A stretch of DNA of 10,291 nucleotides from Spirochaetales bacterium (lineage in GTDB: Bacteria; Spirochaetota; Spirochaetia; DSM-27196; SLST01). Below are positions 1 to 6,222 of this stretch, in pieces. The notes under the pieces were generated by a model. It was given only the letters and a program-made list of their open reading frames with translations, ran no database searches and was not told the origin of the DNA. The stretch is taken from positions 1-10,291 of the forward strand of contig SLST01000442.1 of NCBI GenBank assembly GCA_007130265.1, given 5' to 3'. Each line of letters opens with the position of its first letter. Position 1 is the stretch's first letter. Both the position numbers and the translations under genes were made by a program.

Positions 1-992
1 CCGACGCGGTCGAACGCGGCGGCGGCTGCTTCGACGATCGCGAGAGCGTGCGGGTCGGCGAGACCCACGTCCTCGCTCGCGGAGATGAGCATGCGCCGCA
101 GCACGTAGTGCGGGGCCTCGCCGCTGTGGATCATCTTCGCGAGCCAGTAGAGCGTCGCGTCCGGGTCGGAGCCGCGGATGCTCTTGATGAAGGCGCTTAT
201 GACGTCGAAGTGGTAGTCGCCCTCCTTGTCGTAGAGCACTGCCTTCTGCTGGATGCTCTCCTCCGCGATCTCCCGCGTGATCCGGATCTCCGTCCCGGGC
301 TCCGGCGGATACCGCTGCGGCGTCGTCTCCACCGCGAGCTGCAGCGCGCCGAGGAGCGACCGTGCGTCACCGTCGGCTACCGAGATCAGGTGGTCGAGCG
401 CATCCTCGTCGATCGACACCGCGAGGCGGCCGTAGCCGCGCTCCGGGTCGGTGATCGCCCGTTCGGCGATCGCGCGCAGATCGCCGTCCTCGAGCGTCTT
501 GAGCTGGAAGATTCTACTGCGCGAGACGAGCGCGCTGTTGACCTCGAAGAAGGGATTCTGCGTCGTCGCGCCGATCAGGACGACGGTGCCGTTTTCGACC
601 CACGGCAGCAGAGCGTCCTGCTGCGCCTTGTTCCAGCGGTGCACTTCATCGACGAAGAGGATCGTCCGTCGGTCGTACAGCTGTGAGTGTTGCTTCGCCG
701 TTTCGATCGCCTCGCGCACATCCTTGACGCCGGCGAGCACCGCGTTCAGGCTGACGAAACGGCTCCTCGTGGTGTTGGCGATGACGCGGGCGAGGGTCGT
801 CTTTCCCGTGCCCGGCGGGCCGTAGAGGATAAGCGAGGAGATCATGTCCGCCTGGATCGCCCGGCGAAGCAGGCGCCCGCGGCCGAGGATGTGGTCCTGT
901 CCGACGAACTCGTCGAGGGTTCGCGGACGCATCCGTGCGGCAAGCGGCTCTGAGGATCGGTCGTCGCCTTCAAAGAGGGCGTTCTCGCTCAT
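1..992 (-). CDS. rarA: Replication-associated recombination protein A (RarA/MgsA), 3' end cut off by window edge
   Basis: This is an AAA+ ATPase of the clamp-loader-like RarA/MgsA/WRNIP1 family, a cytoplasmic protein that acts at stalled replication forks. The first 330 residues are visible; family members are usually about 420-450 aa, so the C-terminal oligomerisation part is missing. Motifs in order are GQDHIL near residue 31, Walker A GPPGTGKT (58-65), Walker B ILFVDEVHRW followed by NKAQQDALLP (111-130), sensor-1 region GATTQNPFFEVN (141-152), the arginine-finger segment ALVSRSR (154-160), and the family signature RGSDPDATLYWLAKM (273-287) followed by ASEDVGLADPHAL (305-317). The ATG at 992-990 is chosen because the conserved N-terminus begins a few residues later. 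I see no Shine-Dalgarno before it, but an extended -10 element lies 8 nt upstream. The gene diverges from the exported-protein unit. The family call is firm. Confidence 0.96.
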   Translation of the reverse strand, partial: MSENALFEGDDRSSEPLAARMRPRTLDEFVGQDHILGRGRLLRRAIQADMISSLILYGPPGTGKTTLARVIANTTRSRFVSLNAVLAGVKDVREAIETAKQHSQLYDRRTILFVDEVHRWNKAQQDALLPWVENGTVVLIGATTQNPFFEVNSALVSRSRIFQLKTLEDGDLRAIAERAITDPERGYGRLAVSIDEDALDHLISVADGDARSLLGALQLAVETTPQRYPPEPGTEIRITREIAEESIQQKAVLYDKEGDYHFDVISAFIKSIRGSDPDATLYWLAKMIHSGEAPHYVLRRMLISASEDVGLADPHALAIVEAAAAAFDRV

Positions 993-1000
993 GGGCCCAG

Positions 1001-1009
1001 ATGATACCA
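1001..1009 (-). promoter_or_regulatory. Candidate extended -10 element for rarA
   Basis: On the minus strand the sequence reads TGgTATCAT, which matches the extended -10 consensus TGnTATAAT at all but one position. I find no convincing -35 at 17 bp, which fits an extended -10 promoter. Counting about 7 nt downstream puts the transcript start near 994, only about two bases before the rarA ATG at 992. The message would then be leaderless or nearly so, which agrees with the lack of a Shine-Dalgarno. No experimental support is available. Confidence 0.4.
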
Positions 1010-1014
1010 CGGCG

Positions 1015-1044
1015 CTGTCAATGCGGCGACGGATGCAGTATCCT
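1015..1044 (+). promoter_or_regulatory. Candidate promoter for the exported-protein operon
   Basis: A -35-like CTGTCA (1015-1020) and a -10-like TATCCT (1039-1044) are separated by 18 bp. The -10 ends 6 nt before the GTG at 1051, so a transcript would start at or next to the start codon. The element lies in the 58-bp divergent gap and is interleaved with the rarA promoter region, so the two promoters probably cannot be occupied by polymerase at once. The match is moderate. Confidence 0.35.
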
Positions 1045-1050
1045 ACCCGC

Positions 1051-3012
1051 GTGAAATCTCGTTCACTGGCGATTCTGGCGCTCGCGCTCGCGACGACGCC
1101 GATCGTGACCCAGCGAATCATTGCTCAGCCTGTCGAGTGGTCCTCGTATCTTCGGCCCGACACGCGTGCACGCGTCGGCGCCGCCGTCGCGGTGGTCGAT
1201 CAGGCGCACGAAGGGGCGCCGCAGGCGAGGCGCGAGCGCGAGGAGCTCCTCGAAGAGCTCTATGCAGTCGCGCGAGAGGAGGCGCTCGGGCCCGAGGAGT
1301 ACGCAGACCTGCTTCGCGAGCATGGGGTCGGGCAGCCGGCCTTCGCGGACGCTCAGCGGGAGGCCCGTGAGACGATCGCAACGGTGTTCCGGGATGATCC
1401 TCCGCTGCCCGGCACACCGGCGGCGGCGGCGGCGGGTGTCTGGCTGAGATCACTCGCGGCGCGCGAGTTGTTTCCGGTCGCCGAGCTCGAGGCGCTTGCG
1501 CGCGGGGTCGAGACCACGTACCTGTTCGAGTCGACCGCCGGCGAAGCGCGTGACCTTCTCGAATCGGTCGCGGAGGCCGCCGGTTCTCCGTACGAGCCGC
1601 CCGACGGCCTCAGCGATCACGATCGGGCCGGTGAGCGGCTTGCGCTCTGGACCCTGGAGGTGCTTGCGGCCGAGCCGTACGAGCGAGTTGCTCTGCTGCG
1701 TCGGTTCGGGCAGGAGGTCGTCGCGGTTCGAGACGCCGCCGATGCGCTTGCCCACGAGTACGCCGCCACGCTCGCCCTCTGCGATCGGCTTATGCCGGGA
1801 GTCGAGGTGATCGCCAACGTCTCCCCCCATCTCTTCGCGAATCCCGAACGTTATCCGGCGGCGCTCGAGGTGCTCGGTGAGTTCCTCGTATCGCTCACCG
1901 AGTGCGACACCGCCGCGAACGAGCCCCCTGCCGAGCTCGCCTTTGTCGTCGACACGACGCAGGTCCTGCTCCTGCACGCCTCCGACCTCCAACGTTACCG
2001 CCTCGCGGTGGCGATGGGAGTCGCCCCATCGTCGCTCGATGCGATCTCTCTGCGGCTCTACCAGGTCCGGGCCCATCGTGCGGCCCTTCCCGCCAAGATG
2101 GACTCGTTGCGCGCCGAGACGCCGGCGCCGGGGGGCGAGTACCGTCGTTTCCTCTCTGAGGGGAGGTCACTGATCGAAGCGGCGCAACCATGGGCCGACG
2201 GCGAACGGTCTCGAAGCGGCGACAGCTTCCGCTGGGCGATGCTGCCCATCGTGAGTCACCCGTACGCGCAGTACCTCCTCGCGACTGATCCCGCGCTGGG
2301 GTCGACCGCCGCCGTGGTCTCGACGTTTGTCTCGCGCACGCACTCCGCGGCGATTCGTCGCGCAGGCGCGTCGGTCGCTTCGTTGGTCACGGTGAGCTCA
2401 GGCGAGGGCGTGCTACCCTTTCATCGCGTCTACCGTGTGCCGGACGAGGCCGCAGCGTCCGCGCTCTATGAGACGTATGCCGCTGAAGCGCAGGGCGTCG
2501 ATGAGCTGAGCCGGGACTTCCGCCGTCCCTACGCCGCGGGTCTCACGGTAGCTGGGTACTGGTCGCACCTGCACGGGCTGCAGCTGCTGCCGGAGACCCC
2601 GTCGGATGGCCTCGCCGGCGGTCCCGGTGAGGAAGTCCTCGCGCAGGTGGCCCCGTGGATCGCGCTCGCGCAGGCCGCCGAAACGCCGGTGGAGGGGCTC
2701 TCGCTCCTCGTCCGCGGGCTGGTTTCGCTGCGGCGCGTGATTCTCCATGAAATCGCCGGCGCCGGGCCCTCGCTCGCGCTGAGCGCGCCGCGGCTCTCGA
2801 TCGTGCTCACCCTGCTCGATCAGCACGCGAGGTTCGAGGCCGACCCGGTGGAGGTGTTTGAGCTGTTGGCGCTGCTGTATGACGCGGCGCCCGGAGAAGC
2901 CGTCACGCACCGCATCGCCTCGGACGTTGCGCGCGTGGTCGCGCGCTTGCGCAACGAGACGGCGGACCGGTCGGTGCTCGTGGCGGCCATGCTGAACGAG
3001 GCGTACCGATGA
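1051..3012 (+). CDS. Exported alpha-helical protein of unknown function
   Basis: I do not recognise this 653-residue protein. The GTG at 1051 gives a classic signal peptide: basic n-region (KSR), hydrophobic stretch LAILALALATT (residues 6-16), and possible signal peptidase I sites after ALA (about 14) or IIA (about 25). The frame is open further upstream, but that part is antisense to rarA and would bury the signal peptide, so it is excluded. The mature part is rich in Ala, Leu, Glu and Arg, looks almost wholly helical, and has no Cys-based lipobox, no obvious repeat and no catalytic motif I can name. It is probably periplasmic. No Shine-Dalgarno precedes the GTG. Its stop overlaps the next gene's start as ATGA, so it is probably translated together with the lipoprotein at 3009. 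The two may work together in the envelope; this is inference from context. Confidence 0.8.
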   Translation: MKSRSLAILALALATTPIVTQRIIAQPVEWSSYLRPDTRARVGAAVAVVDQAHEGAPQARREREELLEELYAVAREEALGPEEYADLLREHGVGQPAFADAQREARETIATVFRDDPPLPGTPAAAAAGVWLRSLAARELFPVAELEALARGVETTYLFESTAGEARDLLESVAEAAGSPYEPPDGLSDHDRAGERLALWTLEVLAAEPYERVALLRRFGQEVVAVRDAADALAHEYAATLALCDRLMPGVEVIANVSPHLFANPERYPAALEVLGEFLVSLTECDTAANEPPAELAFVVDTTQVLLLHASDLQRYRLAVAMGVAPSSLDAISLRLYQVRAHRAALPAKMDSLRAETPAPGGEYRRFLSEGRSLIEAAQPWADGERSRSGDSFRWAMLPIVSHPYAQYLLATDPALGSTAAVVSTFVSRTHSAAIRRAGASVASLVTVSSGEGVLPFHRVYRVPDEAAASALYETYAAEAQGVDELSRDFRRPYAAGLTVAGYWSHLHGLQLLPETPSDGLAGGPGEEVLAQVAPWIALAQAAETPVEGLSLLVRGLVSLRRVILHEIAGAGPSLALSAPRLSIVLTLLDQHARFEADPVEVFELLALLYDAAPGEAVTHRIASDVARVVARLRNETADRSVLVAAMLNEAYR

Positions 3013-4526
3013 GCCGGTGCGGACGCACAGGCCCGCGCGTCTTCCTCGCGGTGCTTTCCTGCGCGCTCGCCTTCGTTGCGTGCGGCGCCGACGATCCGGG
3101 ACCGCGGCCGTCGTCCGCGGCGGCCCCCGCGCCGGTCTCGCCGGAGGCGCCGCGCGAGTCGGTGCCGGGAAGTGCCGCACCGGGCGAGCACCGTGCCGGT
3201 GAGATCAGTCGCGTCGGGCGAGATGTCGACCTGAGCGTTGCCGGCGGCATGCGGCCCGCCTCTGTCTATGTTTTCGACGAACCGGCGAGCACGGCGCCGG
3301 TGCTTTGGGGGGATCTTCTGATCGTCGGGACCGCCGGAGGAAGCGTTCTGGCGGTGGGCGTCGAGTCGGGAGCGGTGCAGTGGCGCGCCGATCTCGGGTC
3401 GCCGGTCTCGGCGATGGCCGTCGACGAAGAGGCCGTATACGGAGCCGCGCACGATCGCATCTCGGCCCTCGATCCACGTTCGGGCGCGATCACGTGGACC
3501 ACGGGCGTCGGCTCGCCGGTGGTCACCGCGCTCACGGCGACTGAAGGGCGGCTCTACGCCGGGCTCGCCGGTCTCGAGGTCGTCGCCGTTTCTGCCTCCG
3601 ACGGACTAATCGTCTGGAGCGCGCCCGTGGAAGGCAGGCCGGTAGACCGGATCGTCGCGAGGTCCGCAAGCGTCTACTGCGCAGCAGAGGGAGTGCTCGT
3701 TTCGCTCGACGCGGCGACCGGAGAGCGGCGCTGGATCGAGCGGATGGAGCAGGGCGGCGTCGCAGGGCCCTCCGTCGGCGCCGGGCGGGTCTTCGCCGTG
3801 GGTGTGAACGGAGATGTCGTGATCCGGGATGAAGACGGAGCCGACCTCCGCTGGGCCGTTGAAGCCGCTCCCATCCTCGTCTCGCCGATCGAGTACCGCG
3901 ACAGCCTCGTGATCGCCGACGGAGCCGGGCGAATCCACGCCCATTCGCTCTCAGGGGAGCCTCTCTGGACCTTCGATTTGCCCATGCATCTCGCGGGCGT
4001 TCCCGTCCGTCTCGGCGATGTGCTAATCGTGGGCGATGCCGGCGGCGGCGTATTCGCGATCGACCTGAACGAGGCCTCCGCGGTCTCGCGGTTCAGCCTT
4101 CGCTCGGCGGTCGAAGGCGAAGCGGCGTTCTGGAACGACACGCTGTTCTGGGCGCTTCGCGACGGCACCGTGCGTTCGATGCGAGTCGACGGTTCTCCGC
4201 TCGAGATCCCGCGTCTCACCGGTGACCGGACGTGGGTCATCCCGGAAGGCGGCACCTTCGACCTCGGAGACGATGAGATCGTCCTTTCGATGCGCGCGCA
4301 GCGCGAAGCGACATTCGAGATCTCGGTCACCTCGACACCGCCGCAGGACCTCTCGATTCGCGTAGAGAGCGGCGAGGGGGCCACCATCGCTTCTTCCTCG
4401 CCGCAGGCGTGGGGTGCTCGCGTGAGGGTCGTGCTCGACGCCGGCGTCTCCTACCAGCTGGTGATCGCACGAGCATCCGGCGGTGGGGAGAGTACGGTGA
4501 CGCTCGAGATCGAGCAGCTGCATTAG
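3009..4526 (+). CDS. Lipoprotein with PQQ-like (BamB-type) beta-propeller and C-terminal beta-sandwich
   Basis: This 505-aa protein begins with a lipoprotein signal peptide. Arg-rich residues 1-10 and a hydrophobic stretch (11-24) lead to FVAC, with lipidated Cys25 followed by Gly; Phe at -3 fits the relaxed lipobox of spirochaetes. An Ala/Pro-rich linker follows (about 28-60). Residues about 85-400 hold seven or eight blade-like repeats of the PQQ_2/BamB type, each ending in a pattern such as D..SG...W. Clear copies end near W125, W163, W203, W242, W282 and W320, with two weaker ones near 350-362 and 388-400. Residues about 408-503 look like a separate beta-sandwich, similar in feel to pre-peptidase (PPC) domains. 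The known role of such propellers is protein-protein scaffolding in the envelope (as in BamB), but orthology to BamB is not shown. The ATG overlaps the upstream stop, and GAGG (2998-3001) lies 7 nt before it. Confidence 0.85.
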   Translation: MSRCGRTGPRVFLAVLSCALAFVACGADDPGPRPSSAAAPAPVSPEAPRESVPGSAAPGEHRAGEISRVGRDVDLSVAGGMRPASVYVFDEPASTAPVLWGDLLIVGTAGGSVLAVGVESGAVQWRADLGSPVSAMAVDEEAVYGAAHDRISALDPRSGAITWTTGVGSPVVTALTATEGRLYAGLAGLEVVAVSASDGLIVWSAPVEGRPVDRIVARSASVYCAAEGVLVSLDAATGERRWIERMEQGGVAGPSVGAGRVFAVGVNGDVVIRDEDGADLRWAVEAAPILVSPIEYRDSLVIADGAGRIHAHSLSGEPLWTFDLPMHLAGVPVRLGDVLIVGDAGGGVFAIDLNEASAVSRFSLRSAVEGEAAFWNDTLFWALRDGTVRSMRVDGSPLEIPRLTGDRTWVIPEGGTFDLGDDEIVLSMRAQREATFEISVTSTPPQDLSIRVESGEGATIASSSPQAWGARVRVVLDAGVSYQLVIARASGGGESTVTLEIEQLH

Positions 4527-4531
4527 TCGGC

Positions 4532-5683
4532 CTAGGAGTCGAGCAGATCCGCCTCCGCGCCGCGTCGTTTCTCGGCCTCGGCGATCATATTCTCCAGACC
4601 GCCCTTCTCCCGTTCGAGTCCTTCGATGTCCGTCCGGAGTTTCTCGATCTGCGAGCGTTTACGTCCGATCGTGGCCTCGAGCTGATCCTTCTCGCCGAGC
4701 AGACGCTCGATCTGGATAGCGGCCTCCACGCGCTCGAGGCGATCGCGGGCGTCGTCGCGGTCGCGCTCGATCGCCGCAACGGACTCGAGCTCCGTGCGGA
4801 CCTCGTCGCCGAGACCGGCATCCGGGGCCGCCTCGCGGACCGCGTTCGCAACGGCGATGAGCGACTCTTTGCGCTCGGCTTCAGCAGCCTGAATACCGCG
4901 GTCGATATCGGACAGCCTGGAGGCCGATCGGCGTTCGACGCCGAGCGTCGTGAGCTCGCTCTGGAGCGCCTCGCGCTCATCGTTGAGAGCGATCGACATA
5001 TCCTCGATGCGGTGTATTTCTTCGGTTTTTTCGAGGAACGGCGCGGCCGCCCTTTCGAGCTCGGGGTCACCGATGGTGGTGATGAAGTCGGTCGCGGCAA
5101 TCTGTCGGCCCGCATCGCGGTAGAGGCGGGCGATCTGGTTCTCCCGAAGCGAGAGTCGGTTTCTCAGGACGATGATGCGTCCGCGTACCACCATCTTCTC
5201 GAGAAAGGGCTTGTTCTCGAGCTCGGACTCTGCCTGTTCGAGATCGGCTCTCGTCTGCCGGATCTCTTCATGGGCCTCCTGCACCGGGGTGAAAATGTCT
5301 GCGTATTCCTGATCGACCAGCGGGTTGTTCCGGTAGACCCTGAACGCGTTCTCGCCGATCGCCTGATAGTGCGGCTCGAGCTCAGCGCCAAGCTCCTTCC
5401 GCCGCTTCTCGAGCTCATCTTCGGCCTGCTTTATCTCAGCGAGCCGGCTGCCGATCTCCACGATACGGTCCCGCGTCTCCTGGAGTTCCCTGAGGCGGGC
5501 CTGGATCTGCGCGTCGGAGGCGATCAGCGATACGTGCGGCGGATCGTCGTGTGTTTCGTCGCCGGATACCACGTCCGACTCCACTATGGCCTGGCCGGCA
5601 GCCGCGAGCTGGGCTCGCAGCCGCTCTTCGAGGAAGGACAGCTCAGACTGGATCTCTTCGCGTTTGTCGGTGTAGGCGCTCAT
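4532..5683 (-). CDS. Coiled-coil protein of unknown function
   Basis: This 383-aa protein has no signal peptide or membrane segment and is presumably cytoplasmic. It is dominated by Glu/Arg/Leu-rich coiled-coil stretches, at roughly residues 7-34, 56-108, 133-160, 217-275 and 300-378. Between them are two less repetitive patches that may be globular: about 106-134 (contains AIGENAF, YRNNPL, YADIFTP) and about 163-205 (contains VVRGRIIVLRNRLSLRENQI). It resembles SMC-like or filament-type spirochaetal proteins only in general character, and I cannot assign a family. The ATG at 5683-5681 is the first in frame. The nearest purine tract, AGG, is only 2-4 nt upstream and too close for a normal Shine-Dalgarno, while a promoter-like -10 ends 6 nt before the ATG. 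It faces the lipoprotein gene, with 5 bp between the two stops. Confidence 0.85.
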   Translation of the reverse strand: MSAYTDKREEIQSELSFLEERLRAQLAAAGQAIVESDVVSGDETHDDPPHVSLIASDAQIQARLRELQETRDRIVEIGSRLAEIKQAEDELEKRRKELGAELEPHYQAIGENAFRVYRNNPLVDQEYADIFTPVQEAHEEIRQTRADLEQAESELENKPFLEKMVVRGRIIVLRNRLSLRENQIARLYRDAGRQIAATDFITTIGDPELERAAAPFLEKTEEIHRIEDMSIALNDEREALQSELTTLGVERRSASRLSDIDRGIQAAEAERKESLIAVANAVREAAPDAGLGDEVRTELESVAAIERDRDDARDRLERVEAAIQIERLLGEKDQLEATIGRKRSQIEKLRTDIEGLEREKGGLENMIAEAEKRRGAEADLLDS

Positions 5684-5689
5684 ACCTAA

Positions 5690-5718
5690 ACGGTACGTCG
5701 GCCGAGGAATCTTGTCAA
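5690..5718 (-). promoter_or_regulatory. Candidate sigma-70-type promoter for the coiled-coil gene
   Basis: The minus strand carries a perfect -35 TTGACA (5718-5713), a 17-bp spacer and TACCGT (5695-5690), which keeps the T, A and final T of the -10 consensus. The predicted start point falls on or beside the ATG at 5683, so the transcript may be leaderless. The -35 and spacing are strong; the -10 is modest. Confidence 0.45.
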
Positions 5719-5720
5719 TT

Positions 5721-5737
5721 TGGTGCGTGATGGTGCG
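5721..5737 (+). repeat. Direct repeat TGGTGCG x2, 10-bp period
   Basis: TGGTGCG occurs at 5721-5727 and again at 5731-5737. The two copies are exactly 10 bp apart, one DNA turn, so they face the same side of the helix. They lie just upstream of the leftward -35 and about 30 bp upstream of the rightward -35. This is a plausible arrangement for a dimeric activator or repressor, but two 7-mers can arise by chance. Confidence 0.4.
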
Positions 5738-5742
5738 GTCAA

Positions 5743-5760
5743 GAAACCGCGGGAGGTTTC
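5743..5760 (+). repeat. Inverted repeat GAAACC/GGTTTC in the divergent intergenic region
   Basis: A perfect 6-bp inverted repeat, GAAACC (5743-5748) and GGTTTC (5755-5760), is separated by a 6-base loop. No T-run follows on either strand, and both flanking genes point away from it, so a terminator is unlikely. It may be an operator. It sits about 10 bp upstream of the msrB -35. Confidence 0.4.
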
Positions 5761-5769
5761 CCCTGCTGA

Positions 5770-5798
5770 TTGAACGAGCGTTCGAGGCTCAGTATCTT
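5770..5798 (+). promoter_or_regulatory. Candidate sigma-70-type promoter for msrB
   Basis: TTGAAC (5770-5775) and TATCTT (5793-5798) are separated by 17 bp, the optimal spacing. The predicted transcript start is near 5805, leaving a leader of only about 10 nt that consists mainly of the Shine-Dalgarno. The -35 overlaps an in-frame ATG at 5770 that would otherwise lengthen MsrB by 15 residues, so if this promoter is used that ATG cannot be the start. Confidence 0.45.
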
Positions 5799-5804
5799 CT
5801 CGTC

Positions 5805-5809
5805 AGGAG
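5805..5809 (+). promoter_or_regulatory. Shine-Dalgarno that fixes the msrB start
   Basis: AGGAG lies 5 nt upstream of the ATG at 5815. The alternative in-frame ATG at 5770 has no comparable site, so the shorter protein is preferred. Confidence 0.7.
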
Positions 5810-5814
5810 AAACG

Positions 5815-6222
5815 ATGGGTGGACGGGTGACGAAGACGGACAAGGAATGGCGGGAGTCACTGACCCCGGAACAATATCGAGTGACGCGGAAGCAGGGAAC
5901 CGAGCGCGCCTTCACCGGCGCTTACTGGAACACCAAGACCCCGGGCGCGTACCGCTGTGTCTGCTGTGGCGAAGAGCTCTTCTCGTCGCGGGCGAAGTAC
6001 GATTCCGGCAGTGGCTGGCCGAGCTTCTATGAACCGCTGCGGGACGTCGCCGTCGAGACGGTTGACGACCGCAGCGTGGGAATGGTTCGGACCGAAGTGC
6101 GCTGCTCAAAGTGCGGCGCGCATCTTGGGCATGTGTTCCCGGACGGACCGCAACCGACCGGGTTGCGTTACTGTATCAACTCGGCATCTCTCGATTTGCA
6201 GCCGGAGGAGTCGCATGACTGA
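5815..6222 (+). CDS. msrB: Peptide-methionine (R)-S-oxide reductase MsrB
   Basis: MsrB reduces the R epimer of methionine sulfoxide in proteins, usually using thioredoxin. The 135-aa length is normal for a single-domain MsrB. Structural zinc ligands are C48 and C51 (CVCC) and C97 and C100 (CSKC). The substrate pocket motif is GWPSF (67-71), and HLGHVFPDGP (103-112) and the catalytic RYCINSASL with C120 are intact. There is no signal peptide, so it is cytoplasmic. The loop before GWPSF reads SGSGW where many MsrBs have SGCGW, so the usual recycling cysteine (position 63 in neisserial numbering) is replaced by serine. An extra Cys (C50) sits inside the zinc CxxC. The gene overlaps the Bax-inhibitor gene by 8 bases, and the two are surely co-transcribed. 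Confidence 0.96.
   Translation: MGGRVTKTDKEWRESLTPEQYRVTRKQGTERAFTGAYWNTKTPGAYRCVCCGEELFSSRAKYDSGSGWPSFYEPLRDVAVETVDDRSVGMVRTEVRCSKCGAHLGHVFPDGPQPTGLRYCINSASLDLQPEESHD
6204..6210 (+). promoter_or_regulatory. Shine-Dalgarno inside the msrB end, fixing the start of the BI-1 gene
   Basis: GGAGGAG lies 4 nt before the ATG at 6215, within the last codons of msrB. It settles the start of the downstream gene against longer in-frame starts reaching back to 5957. Confidence 0.75.

Noticed and set aside
48..953. Several plus-strand open frames across rarA
   Set aside because: Arg-rich GC-bias shadows opposite a strongly conserved AAA+ gene; no domain recognised.
844..1050. Upstream extension of the exported-protein frame
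   Set aside because: It is antisense to the rarA N-terminus, and using it would place the clear signal peptide about 70 residues inside the protein.
4520..4540. Possible bidirectional terminator between the convergent genes
   Set aside because: Only 5 bp separate the stop codons. I see only a CCTAGG palindrome and no stable stem or T-run.
4409..5689. Long open frame of 426 codons on the plus strand, antisense to the coiled-coil gene
   Set aside because: Its Leu/Asp-rich sequence mirrors the Glu-rich coils because GAG and CTC are complementary. It has no coherent domain, starts inside the lipoprotein gene, and the minus-strand gene has promoter-like sequence and heptad structure.
5957..6214. 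Upstream extension of the BI-1 frame
   Set aside because: It is an out-of-frame reading of msrB. A strong Shine-Dalgarno before the ATG at 6215 and family length both support the shorter protein.
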